Source: Gammaproteobacteria bacterium (GTDB lineage: Bacteria > Pseudomonadota > Gammaproteobacteria > Pseudomonadales > M0112). From it: a DNA stretch of 13,408 bases. Positions 1-6,884 of the stretch are shown one piece after another (position 1 is the stretch's first letter; each line of letters begins with the position of its first letter). Location of the stretch: NCBI GenBank assembly GCA_006227085.1, contig SBFY01000135.1, forward strand, positions 1 to 13,408, given 5' to 3'. The notes beneath the pieces are model-generated. The model did no database searches, was not told where the DNA came from, and saw only the letters and a list, made by a program, of their open reading frames with translations. A program made the translations under genes and the position numbers.

Positions 1-903
1 AATGGAATGGCCGGGATGCGCGCCCGGTTCGACCCGGATAATCTGCGCGTCTTCCGGATTGGTGATCACCACCGTGCCGGGAAATACCGTGTGATTGATG
101 GCACCTTCAACCGTTGCTGGCCATTCATTCTCCGGCTTGCCCTGTAACTTCTCGATGCCTTTCATGGGAAAGGCCCAGCGACTGTGCCGCCCAAAAAAAT
201 CCACCACCGCATTGGCGTGCAGGAAGGCGGCCACGCTGTCACGGTGCAGCGTCGCGAAGTGATAGCTCTCATGACTCAGGCCGGCCACCAGTTTCCAGTT
301 GGCATTCACTTCCAGCCGGCGCGTTTCAATGGTGTTCATGTCACGGAAACCAAACCCGCAAAACTGCTCTTCAATATCCTGCAGGAAATTATCCACTGTC
401 GATTGCGGCACCTGCGGGTTGACCGCCACCACAATCAGGCCGGAACGATCCGATGCCGGCAGCGCCGGCAAACCACAGCCGAGCGTGTTGCCTGAAAAAC
501 ATTCGTCCTTTGGCCGGCCAGCCAATTGCCCATCCAGTGCATACGTCCAGCCATGGAACTTGCACGACAACTTCGCGCGCTCGCCGCGCCCATACGCCAC
601 CCGTGCGCCCTTGTGGCCACAGGCATTCACAAACGCCCGCAAGACGCCCTCGTGATCACGCGTCACCAGCACTGGTACGCCCAATACGTCGGCGGTCATA
701 TAGCTGCCGTTTTTCAATTCGCCGGCAAAGCCGATCACTTGCGGGGTGTCGTGGAAAAACTGCTGTTTTTCCTGTTCAAAGCGTTGCGGGCACAGGAAGG
801 CATCGGCTGTTTCGATGAGGATGTCTTCCGCCTCATCGGTGCCATGGCTTTGCACTCGCGCAATCAGGCGTTTGTTCAAGGCAATCGCGGTTTCTTTTTT
901 CAT
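1..903 (-). CDS. Rieske-type non-haem iron oxygenase, alpha subunit (C-terminus cut by window edge)
   Basis: The frame is open from an ATG at 903 to base 1, giving 301 residues without a stop; whole family members usually have about 350-450. The N-terminal Rieske [2Fe-2S] domain shows C95-x-H97 and C114-x2-H117 with 16 residues between the pairs (NACGHKGAR ... LSCKFHGWTY). The catalytic domain begins near residue 190 and shows E212-S-Y-H215-x4-H220, two of the three mononuclear iron ligands; the third, a carboxylate, would lie beyond the window. A Glu stands where ring-hydroxylating dioxygenases usually have the bridging Asp, as in carnitine monooxygenase CntA. Such proteins receive electrons from a separate reductase and hydroxylate or cleave rings or quaternary amines in the cytoplasm. 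It starts 6 bases after the SDR stop, so the two are probably co-transcribed. The substrate cannot be read from the sequence. The family call is firm. Confidence 0.93.
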   Translation of the reverse strand, partial: MKKETAIALNKRLIARVQSHGTDEAEDILIETADAFLCPQRFEQEKQQFFHDTPQVIGFAGELKNGSYMTADVLGVPVLVTRDHEGVLRAFVNACGHKGARVAYGRGERAKLSCKFHGWTYALDGQLAGRPKDECFSGNTLGCGLPALPASDRSGLIVVAVNPQVPQSTVDNFLQDIEEQFCGFGFRDMNTIETRRLEVNANWKLVAGLSHESYHFATLHRDSVAAFLHANAVVDFFGRHSRWAFPMKGIEKLQGKPENEWPATVEGAINHTVFPGTVVITNPEDAQIIRVEPGAHPGHSI

Positions 904-909
904 GGCGAT

Positions 910-1653
910 TCACACATCAAACGGGTCAGTGGGCGTGTGCAGCGACAAGCCGCCATCCACCGGTAATATTTGCCCCGTCACCCATTGCATGGTGAACAAT
1001 TTCAACACCGCATCGGTGATGTCGGCGGATTCACCCAGGCGGCGACCGAGCGTGGTGCGGCGGCTCACCGTTTCCTGGTAACCCGGGATCAGTTCGGTGC
1101 CAGCGATGATGTCGGTCCTGGTCAGGCCGGGCGCTACACCATTCACACGAATACCGAACTCACCCAATTCGCGCGCTGCCGTTTGTGTCAGGTTCGCCAG
1201 CGCAGCTTTTGATGCGTTATACGGTGCAATCATTTTTTCCGGCTTGAAGGTCGACAACGAACAACAGGTAATAATGCTGCCACCATGGCCCGCCCGTTTC
1301 ATCAGCCGCGCACTTTCACGCAGAGATACCAGCGCACCACGCAAGTTGATATTGATCACCCGGTCCCATTCGGCCATGTCCATATCGATGATCGACGAGA
1401 AGCCGCTGACACCGGCATTGATGAACGCATAATCGAGTCGGCCGAAAGCGTCACGGATTTGTGCGAAGGCCGCGACCTGTGATGCCTCATCCGCCACATC
1501 ACAAGCGATCGCGAGATCGGCATCTTCTGCGGCGGTGCGTGACAGCACAGCCACCCGGCAACCCTGTTCGCGCAAGGCTCGCGCCACATCGGCGCCCATG
1601 CCACGCGACCCGCCCGTAACCACCGCGACTGTATCCTGGAATGCATTGTCCAT
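910..1653 (-). CDS. Short-chain dehydrogenase/reductase (SDR), classical type
   Basis: This is a 247-residue Rossmann-fold NAD(P)-dependent oxidoreductase of normal SDR length. It has the cofactor glycine motif TGGSRGMG at residues 13-20, NAG at 79-81, catalytic Ser132, Tyr145 and Lys149 (YNASK, with Ser exactly 13 residues before Tyr), and the C-terminal PVDGG segment at 231-235. Ser-Arg after the second strand (residues 38-39) suggests NADP(H) preference, which is an inference. A purine-rich AAGAAG stretch precedes the ATG as a weak ribosome binding site. It lies between the transporter gene (42-base gap) and the Rieske oxygenase gene (6-base gap). It may oxidise the alcohol formed by the oxygenase or a diol intermediate. 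The substrate is unknown; annotations such as 3-oxoacyl-ACP reductase would rest only on family resemblance. Confidence 0.95.
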   Translation of the reverse strand: MDNAFQDTVAVVTGGSRGMGADVARALREQGCRVAVLSRTAAEDADLAIACDVADEASQVAAFAQIRDAFGRLDYAFINAGVSGFSSIIDMDMAEWDRVININLRGALVSLRESARLMKRAGHGGSIITCCSLSTFKPEKMIAPYNASKAALANLTQTAARELGEFGIRVNGVAPGLTRTDIIAGTELIPGYQETVSRRTTLGRRLGESADITDAVLKLFTMQWVTGQILPVDGGLSLHTPTDPFDV

Positions 1654-1695
1654 ATTTTTCTTCTTATGCTTCTGCCATGCGTGTTTTTATGAAAG

Positions 1696-3018
1696 TTACA
1701 AGCCGAACCACAGCGTTAACACTACCACCGCGACCATGTTCATCACCAGCCCGGCACGACGCATGTCCGCTGCTGGCACCAGCCCGGTGCCGTATACCAG
1801 CGCGTTGGGCGGCGTGGCCACCGGCAGCATGAAGGCACAGGAGGCCGATACCGCGATCAGCGCCACCAGTGCTTCCGGATCCACCCCCATGCTGATACCG
1901 ATCGGCAACAGCAACGGGATCAGCAAGGCCGCGCTGGCGGTATTACTGACCAGCTCGGTCAGGAATACCACAAACAAGGCAATGGCCGCGATCAGCCAGA
2001 ACGGTTGCGAGGGCAACCATACGCCCAGCTGCTGGCCAAGGAATTCACTGGCGCCGCTGCTTTTCATCAGGGCACTCAAGGCGATGCCGCCGCCAAACAG
2101 CAGCAACACGCCCCATTGGGTGTCCGCTGACAGCCGCTCCCACCGCACGCAACCGGTCATGGCCAGCAACACCAGCGCCAACAAGGCGACCAGTGAATCC
2201 TTGTCATCGGTGATGCCAAGGTGCTGCGCCAAGGGCTCACCAAACACCCACAGCAACACGGTCAACAGGAAAATGGCCAGGGTCAGGATGCGCGCACGAT
2301 GCCACGCAAAACCGACCGCATCGTGCGAAACCGCTGCCTGCGGGAATGCCGGCTTGAGCACCTGCCACAACACCAGCAGCGCCAGCGGATACAGCAGCAG
2401 GAACAACGGCATGCCAATCGCCATCCATTCGGTAAACCCCCACTGCATTTCAGCGGCTGCAATCGCATTCGGCGGGCTACCCACCAAGGTGGCGATACCA
2501 CCGATGCTGGCGGACCAGGCAATACCGAGCAACACAAACACATACAACTGCGGATGCTGCTGGGGCGAATGATCGCGCAGCAAGCCCATCGCCAGTGGCA
2601 GCATCATCGCCGCCGTCGCCGTGTTGCTGATCCACATCGATAACAATGCGGTGGCCAGGAACAACAGGAAGACACCGCCCCGCAATGAGCCTTTCGCGCA
2701 GCGCAGCAAGGCTCGTGCAATCCAGGCATCCAGCCCTTGTGCCTGCAAGGCGCTGGCCAAGGCAAAACCGCCAAGGAAAATCGCAATCACCGGGTGCGCA
2801 AACGGCGCCAGTGCGGAACGCACATCCACCAACCCCAGCGCCACTGCCAACACCGGCACCAGCAGTGCCGTGACGGTCAGGTGCAAGGCCTCGGTAAGCC
2901 ACAACCCGCCAATGACCACAAACACGAACAAGCCTGCACGCACATCTGCCGGTGCATCCAGCCATTGCGTCGCCATCGCCAACAGCATCACGATCACGAT
3001 CTTCACGGCGCGATGCAT
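1696..3018 (-). CDS. DASS/SLC13 family anion (dicarboxylate-type) transporter
   Basis: This is a 440-residue, highly hydrophobic inner-membrane protein with roughly 11-12 membrane segments. The two family SNT motifs are present, at 131-133 (SNTATAAMMLP) and 358-360 (SNTASAALLIP). Each is followed by a Pro-Pro-Asn loop: TLVGSPPNAIA near 177-187 and LPVATPPNALVYGTG near 398-412. In this family these paired hairpins hold sodium and the carboxylate substrate, so sodium-coupled uptake of a di- or tricarboxylate is the likely role. The ATG has a strong ribosome binding site, GAGGTGAGG, five bases upstream. It sits 36 bases after the TfpX-like gene and 42 bases before the SDR gene in a same-strand run. 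The context suggests import of an organic acid handled by the SDR and Rieske enzymes, but sulfate or another anion cannot be excluded. Confidence 0.93.
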   Translation of the reverse strand: MHRAVKIVIVMLLAMATQWLDAPADVRAGLFVFVVIGGLWLTEALHLTVTALLVPVLAVALGLVDVRSALAPFAHPVIAIFLGGFALASALQAQGLDAWIARALLRCAKGSLRGGVFLLFLATALLSMWISNTATAAMMLPLAMGLLRDHSPQQHPQLYVFVLLGIAWSASIGGIATLVGSPPNAIAAAEMQWGFTEWMAIGMPLFLLLYPLALLVLWQVLKPAFPQAAVSHDAVGFAWHRARILTLAIFLLTVLLWVFGEPLAQHLGITDDKDSLVALLALVLLAMTGCVRWERLSADTQWGVLLLFGGGIALSALMKSSGASEFLGQQLGVWLPSQPFWLIAAIALFVVFLTELVSNTASAALLIPLLLPIGISMGVDPEALVALIAVSASCAFMLPVATPPNALVYGTGLVPAADMRRAGLVMNMVAVVVLTLWFGL

Positions 3019-3054
3019 AACGGCCTCACCTCGTCACGACTGTGACACAACGCA

Positions 3055-3810
3055 TCATGGTGTTGTGACAGCAGGCTCGTGATAGACCGTCCAGGGATCG
3101 AGATCGAGGTGTGCGACCCACGCACCACTCGCATCAATGGCGACGATCATCGATTCACCGGCCGTGCCTTCCAGCGGGAACAGGAACACTTCTGTTGGTG
3201 CATGTTGCTGGCGGAACGCTTCCCAGCGCGGGAGGTCATTCGCTTCCGGCTGGATATACTCCCATCGCAAGGCCTTGGCCTGCCATGTCGCTGCATACGG
3301 CGCCAGTGGGCGATAACGTTCCGGCATTTTCTGGTACTGCACATTGCCCCAGACGAAGGCGTCCTGCTCTTGCGCTGTTTGTGCCGGCAAGGCATACGCC
3401 ATTAGGGGCTCCTGCCAGGGTTGGCTAAACACACCAGGTGGCAGTCGGCTGCTATCAAACTTGCTGGCCGGGACAATCTCGAAACGATCGCCCGCAAACA
3501 CATACACGGCTGGCCGCTGCTGGTAAATCAGGTGGCCGCCATACACCAGCGCCGCGATTTGCAACAGCGAGATCACCACGATATCGAACTTCACGCCTTT
3601 CTTGGCCGGGTTCCATAAATAGAAGGTCAGGATCGGGCCAAGGATCGCATCCACCGGTACCAGGATGCGCAAGGCTTCCCATACGTCTTCCAGCACAAAC
3701 AAGCCATCGGGGTACCAGAGCGCGCTGACAGCCCATAAAAAAGCCAGCACAACCACCACACTAAATACCAGGTGAATCGCAAACGCTTTCAGTTTGGTTT
3801 TCCACAACAT
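3055..3810 (-). CDS. TfpX/TfpZ-like type IV pilin accessory membrane protein
   Basis: A 251-residue protein. The chosen start is the ATG at 3810: AGGA lies six bases before it, whereas the in-frame ATG at 3825 has no visible ribosome binding site. The N-terminus (MLWKTKLKAFAIHL) followed by membrane segments near 13-31, 49-66 and 76-95, a WYP at 32-34, VDAILGPILT at 53-62, and RPAVYVF..DRFEIV at 99-113 match my memory of the TfpX/TfpZ family. Those inner-membrane proteins help assembly or stability of specific type IV pilins and are usually encoded beside a pilin gene. The C-terminal 140 residues form a soluble, probably periplasmic domain. No pilin gene lies nearby; the neighbours are pxpC (48-base gap) and the transporter (36-base gap). 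The pilin role is therefore family knowledge that this context does not support. Confidence 0.8.
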   Translation of the reverse strand: MLWKTKLKAFAIHLVFSVVVVLAFLWAVSALWYPDGLFVLEDVWEALRILVPVDAILGPILTFYLWNPAKKGVKFDIVVISLLQIAALVYGGHLIYQQRPAVYVFAGDRFEIVPASKFDSSRLPPGVFSQPWQEPLMAYALPAQTAQEQDAFVWGNVQYQKMPERYRPLAPYAATWQAKALRWEYIQPEANDLPRWEAFRQQHAPTEVFLFPLEGTAGESMIVAIDASGAWVAHLDLDPWTVYHEPAVTTP

Positions 3811-3858
3811 GGGCTTTCCTGCCATCGTTTCATTGTTATTGATGTTATTGGTTGCCGT

Positions 3859-4710
3859 TCAGGCGGGCACCACACTGTTGGCCAATCGCTGTTGCCACGC
3901 CGCCTCCAGCGCTTCGGCCTGTTGCCATGATACCGGATGGAAGGCCAGCCGTTGACCCGGCCGGTATTGCGCCAGCAAGTTGATGTCGCAATCAATCACC
4001 TGGGCAATGCGTGGATAGCCGCCCACCGTTTGCCGTTCGCGCATCAACACAATCGGCCCGGCCGGTGTCAGCTGCACGGTACCATCCAGTACCGGTGCCG
4101 ATGCCATCGATGGCAGTACCGGCGCAGCGCCCTCGCCGAGCAGGCGCACACCCTGCGCATCCGATTGCCGGCTGAGCTGCCACGGCTGGCCACACAAATA
4201 GGCCATCGCGGTGTCATTTGCCTCCGGCCCCGGCAGCACACGGATAACCTGCCGCTGCCAAAGCCCCTGCGCCAGCACGACCCACGGTTGGCGCTGGCGT
4301 GCGACCGCGTTGGTGCAGGCCTCGCTCGCCAGTTGCCAGGGCTGGCCGGTGTTGCGGAGGCCGCCTTGCACAGCCAAATAACTGCGGAACCCGTGTTCAC
4401 CTCCCTGCCAGGCCAGCACGCTGGCGGCAGGCACCTCGCAACTGCGGTTCATCGGCAAGCGTTCCCCGTTGCAGGTCCAGCCAAACGCTGCACCACTGAT
4501 CGCGATGTGCAATGCCTGATCCGTTACCAGCTGCCCTTTCGACAGCGGGATTTCCAGCACCGCCGCATCATCCGCATTGCCCACCAGGCGATTGGCGACT
4601 GCAGCGGCAAAGCGATCGACCGGGCCGGCAGGCGCCATGCCTTCACGTTGCCGGCCCCACACCGGTCCTGCCACACATCGCGCCGCTGAGTGCCTGTCGA
4701 GTGTGATCAT
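3859..4710 (-). CDS. pxpC: 5-oxoprolinase subunit C (PxpC/YbgK-like), divergent
   Basis: With PxpA and PxpB, this subunit converts 5-oxoproline (pyroglutamate) plus ATP to glutamate in the cytoplasm; the domain is also called allophanate-hydrolase-subunit-2-like. The protein has 283 residues, against about 310 in E. coli. Recognisable segments are GPVD at 29-32, ANRLVGN at 39-45, RSYLAVQGG at 109-117, VLPGPE at 158-163 and GPIVLM...QTVGGYPRIA at 218-236. The family's N-terminal TVQDxGR is not recognisable (AGPVWGR here), and the middle GSxSTD segment is replaced. A GTG at 4716 is also in frame, but the ATG at 4710 is preferred because it overlaps the pxpA stop as ATGA, repeating the pxpB-pxpA junction. 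The coupling of all three genes makes the subunit call strong, while the substrate is less certain because of divergence. Confidence 0.88.
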   Translation of the reverse strand: MITLDRHSAARCVAGPVWGRQREGMAPAGPVDRFAAAVANRLVGNADDAAVLEIPLSKGQLVTDQALHIAISGAAFGWTCNGERLPMNRSCEVPAASVLAWQGGEHGFRSYLAVQGGLRNTGQPWQLASEACTNAVARQRQPWVVLAQGLWQRQVIRVLPGPEANDTAMAYLCGQPWQLSRQSDAQGVRLLGEGAAPVLPSMASAPVLDGTVQLTPAGPIVLMRERQTVGGYPRIAQVIDCDINLLAQYRPGQRLAFHPVSWQQAEALEAAWQQRLANSVVPA

Positions 4711-5402
4711 GGCCACTGCCTGCGAATCGCTTGTGCCATCAGCAACGCGCCGGGGCTATCGCTGTGGATACACCAGGTGTCGCACGCAAACGCATGCTGT
4801 TGCGCACCGGCCGGCATCTGCCCGCATTCCAGCACCTGGCGGATTTGCGCAATCACATGCTGCGGATCGTCATGCACCGCACCCGCTTCACTGCGTGGTG
4901 CCAGTTGCAAGCGGCCGTCCTGCCAGCAGTAACGCCGGTCAGCAAACCCTTCGCGCAACACCTGCAGGCCGTGTTGCTGTGCGGCGTCTGTCATCGCCGA
5001 CTGTGGCGGCGCCAGCACACGCTGGATGCCCACCTGCACACACCATTCCGCCAATGCTTCGGCCAATGCCATATCGGTGCTGGCACGGTGATACAAGGCA
5101 CCATGGAATTTCACTGCTGTGCTGTCCGGCAAACAGGCGCGCTGTGCCTCCAGCGCCTCGCGCAACACAGGCCACGACAGATCCAGCGCACGACGGCCAA
5201 AATGTTCACGATCGGGATACGACAGATGCAGGTGCCACTGCTTGCCCTGTGTGGTTGCCTGTTGCTGCCAGAAGCGCGCGCTGTCGGCATCACCGGCATG
5301 ACCACCACAGGCGATGCTCACGGCGTCCACCAGTCGCAGCAAGGCAAGATCGCGCTCGCGTTCTGCCGGCATTTCGCCGATATCGCAGTTCAGGTGGATC
5401 AT
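4707..5402 (-). CDS. pxpA: 5-oxoprolinase subunit A (PxpA/YbgL, LamB/YcsF family), divergent
   Basis: A 231-residue member of the LamB/YcsF family (E. coli PxpA has 244), the subunit thought to phosphorylate or open the 5-oxoproline ring. Family motifs are present in order: HLNCDIGE at 3-10, ACGGHAGD at 31-38, HLSYPDREHFGRR at 59-71, VKFHGALYH at 97-105, EGFADRRY at 151-158, APRSEAGA at 168-175 and CIHSDSPGA at 211-219. Several positions differ from the usual consensus as I know it: CGFHAGD reads CGGHAGD, HPSYPDRE reads HLSYPDRE, VKPHGALYN reads VKFHGALYH, and C-HGD reads CIHSD. The start overlaps the pxpB stop (ATGA), which implies translational coupling, and pxpC overlaps its end in the same way. 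The gene family is secure. Whether the enzyme still uses 5-oxoproline is an open inference. Confidence 0.9.
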   Translation of the reverse strand: MIHLNCDIGEMPAERERDLALLRLVDAVSIACGGHAGDADSARFWQQQATTQGKQWHLHLSYPDREHFGRRALDLSWPVLREALEAQRACLPDSTAVKFHGALYHRASTDMALAEALAEWCVQVGIQRVLAPPQSAMTDAAQQHGLQVLREGFADRRYCWQDGRLQLAPRSEAGAVHDDPQHVIAQIRQVLECGQMPAGAQQHAFACDTWCIHSDSPGALLMAQAIRRQWP

Positions 5403-6007
5403 GTATCACACCGTCCAAAGATCACGGTATCGCCAGCGCGCAGTGGCTCGCATACGCGCGGGTCGCAATAACCCAGCACGTGCCAGCCGCCCGCCGTGTC
5501 ACAGGGATAAATACCGGCCTGGCCGGCAGCGATCGCCACCGCACCGGCGCGCACACGCTGGCGCGGTGATTCCCGACGCGGCACTGTGGCCAATACCGGA
5601 TCCAGCCCATGCAGATACGGGAAGTGCGGTTTGAAGCCGATCATCGCCACGGTATAGCGCGATGAACAATGCGCATCGATGATCGCCTGCTCACTCATAC
5701 CCAACTGCCCTGCCAACCATGCCAGGTCTTCACCGTCATAGCGCACCGGGATGTGGTATTCGGCAAAGTTGTCTGCCGCATCCGCCGGTGGCAATACCCA
5801 TGAAGCCTCCTGCAGCTGCCGCGCCAGTGCCGGCGTGGCCGTGCTGGCCACCACTTCGGTATAACCGATGGCCACATCCAGCACCCCTTCCTGCATGGCC
5901 AACTGCCCTGCCAGTAATGCCAGGGCACGGCTTAATGCAGGCGACGGGGATGCCAATGACTGGAACCGCACAGCCTGTGTGCCAAAACGGGAAGTCTCGA
6001 TATTCAT
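5399..6007 (-). CDS. pxpB: 5-oxoprolinase subunit B (PxpB/YbgJ/KipI-like), divergent
   Basis: A 202-residue protein, somewhat shorter than the E. coli subunit (about 218). It pairs with PxpC to form the ATP-dependent amide-handling part of 5-oxoprolinase; homologues include B. subtilis KipI. Visible motifs are YDGEDLAWLA at 90-99, GFKPHFPYLHGLDP at 124-137 (usually GFxPGFxYLGGLDP), VPRRESPRQRVRAGAVAIA at 142-160, GQAGIYP at 162-168 and GGWHVLG at 173-179. The Gly-to-His changes in the GFxPGF loop are unusual. It is the first gene of the run and is divergent from the hydrolase gene at 6105. The ATG has no Shine-Dalgarno sequence, but a -10-like TACAAT lies six bases upstream, so a leaderless message is possible. 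A kinase-inhibitor (KipI) role is unlikely given the adjacent pxpA and pxpC. Confidence 0.88.
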   Translation of the reverse strand: MNIETSRFGTQAVRFQSLASPSPALSRALALLAGQLAMQEGVLDVAIGYTEVVASTATPALARQLQEASWVLPPADAADNFAEYHIPVRYDGEDLAWLAGQLGMSEQAIIDAHCSSRYTVAMIGFKPHFPYLHGLDPVLATVPRRESPRQRVRAGAVAIAAGQAGIYPCDTAGGWHVLGYCDPRVCEPLRAGDTVIFGRCDT

Positions 6008-6013
6008 GCGGCT

Positions 6014-6019
6014 ATTGTA
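6014..6019 (-). promoter_or_regulatory. Possible -10 element for pxpB (leaderless start)
   Basis: On the minus strand TACAAT lies six bases before the pxpB ATG. A -10 at that distance would place transcription initiation at or within a base or two of the ATG, and no Shine-Dalgarno sequence is present. No convincing -35 is seen at 16-18 bases, so this is tentative. Confidence 0.3.
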
Positions 6020-6104
6020 AGGAGAAACCGTGCCGGCCGCCGGCCAACGCGCTATCCTGTTAGCCCTGTGACACGACTGCCCTCAGCACCCGCAAGGAGC
6101 CGCC

Positions 6105-6881
6105 ATGAAAAAACTCATCCCCTTCCTGTTCGCATTCCTGTGCCTGCCGGCCATGGCGGGCGGCGTCAAGGAAACCGCCGTTACCCTGCCCGACAACCTC
6201 GGCACCGCCGTGCTATACACCCCGCGCTGGGCGATGAAAGCCCGCCCCGGCGTGATCGTCGTCCACGAGTGGTGGGGCCTGAACGACTACGCCCGCAGCC
6301 GTGCCCGCCAATTGGCCGCCGAAGGCTACCCCGCGATTGCGGTCGATATGTATGGCACCGGCAAAGTCGCTGACCATCCTGATAACGCGATGGCGTTCAT
6401 GAATGCTGCGCTTGCCGAACCGGAAAAGATGAACGCCCGCTTCGATGCCGCCCGCGCCATCCTTGAACAGCAAGGCAAGGCCGACAGCGCCCGCATTTAT
6501 GCGATTGGCTACTGCTTCGGTGGCGCTGTTGTCCTCAACCAGGCCCGCCTCGGCAAGGATCTCGCCGGCGTTGCCAGCTTCCACGGCTCACTGGGCACCA
6601 AAACACCCGCCCAAGCCGGCACCGTGAAAGCCCGCGTGCTGGTCGCCACCGGTGGGGCAGACCCGATGGTACCGGCGGAACAGGTCGGTGCATTCATGAG
6701 TGAAATGACCACGGCCGGCGTGAACGTGCAATTGCTGAGCTTCCCCGGCGTCAAGCACAGCTTCACCAACCCGGGAGCCACGGCGGTTGGCCAGCAATTC
6801 AATATGCCGCTCGCTTACGATGAGGCTGCCGACCGCAGCAGCTGGGCCGCCTTGCTGCGCATGATCCGGAACAAGGAGTAA
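6105..6881 (+). CDS. Secreted dienelactone hydrolase family protein
   Basis: A 258-residue alpha/beta hydrolase. Residues 1-18 (MKKLIPFLFAFLCLPAMA) form a typical signal peptide, so the enzyme should act in the periplasm; classic chlorocatechol-pathway dienelactone hydrolases lack one. The catalytic triad of the family is visible: Cys137 in GYCFGG (135-140), Asp186 in GGADPMVP and His218 in VKHSFT. Glu55 in HEWWGLN matches the Glu that contacts the Cys in the resting enzyme. AAGGAG ends seven bases before the ATG. The next gene starts 3 bases after its stop, with its ribosome binding site inside this gene's 3' end. The physiological substrate is unknown; many family members are general esterases or thioesterases, and dienelactone should not be assumed. 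Confidence 0.93.
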   Translation: MKKLIPFLFAFLCLPAMAGGVKETAVTLPDNLGTAVLYTPRWAMKARPGVIVVHEWWGLNDYARSRARQLAAEGYPAIAVDMYGTGKVADHPDNAMAFMNAALAEPEKMNARFDAARAILEQQGKADSARIYAIGYCFGGAVVLNQARLGKDLAGVASFHGSLGTKTPAQAGTVKARVLVATGGADPMVPAEQVGAFMSEMTTAGVNVQLLSFPGVKHSFTNPGATAVGQQFNMPLAYDEAADRSSWAALLRMIRNKE

Positions 6882-6884
6882 GCC

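Noticed and set aside
541..600. Apparent frameshift in the Rieske domain between the two cluster-binding pairs
   Set aside because: Careful reading of the CCC run at 589-591 restores a continuous frame, with 16 residues between His97 and Cys114.
114..966. Several plus-strand open frames over the left 900 bases
   Set aside because: The minus strand has an uninterrupted Rieske oxygenase reading frame with all cluster ligands over the same bases; the plus frames are its shadows.
1535..2572. A 345-codon open frame on the plus strand
   Set aside because: It lies antisense to the transporter gene, whose SNT and Pro-Pro-Asn motifs are clear. The product is rich in Ser, Asn, Thr and Ala with no family pattern, as expected from a GC-rich antisense frame.
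3041..3070. Weak inverted repeat CACAAC ... GTTGTG between the transporter and TfpX-like genes, considered as a terminator
   Set aside because: The stem is only 6 bp, low in G+C, has a 10-base loop, lacks a U-tract and overlaps the stop codon of the upstream gene.
4577..5569. Plus-strand open frames of 330 codons here and 250 codons at 3937-4689
   Set aside because: Both are antisense to the pxp genes. Their products are Arg-, Pro- and His-rich without motifs and without ribosome binding sites.
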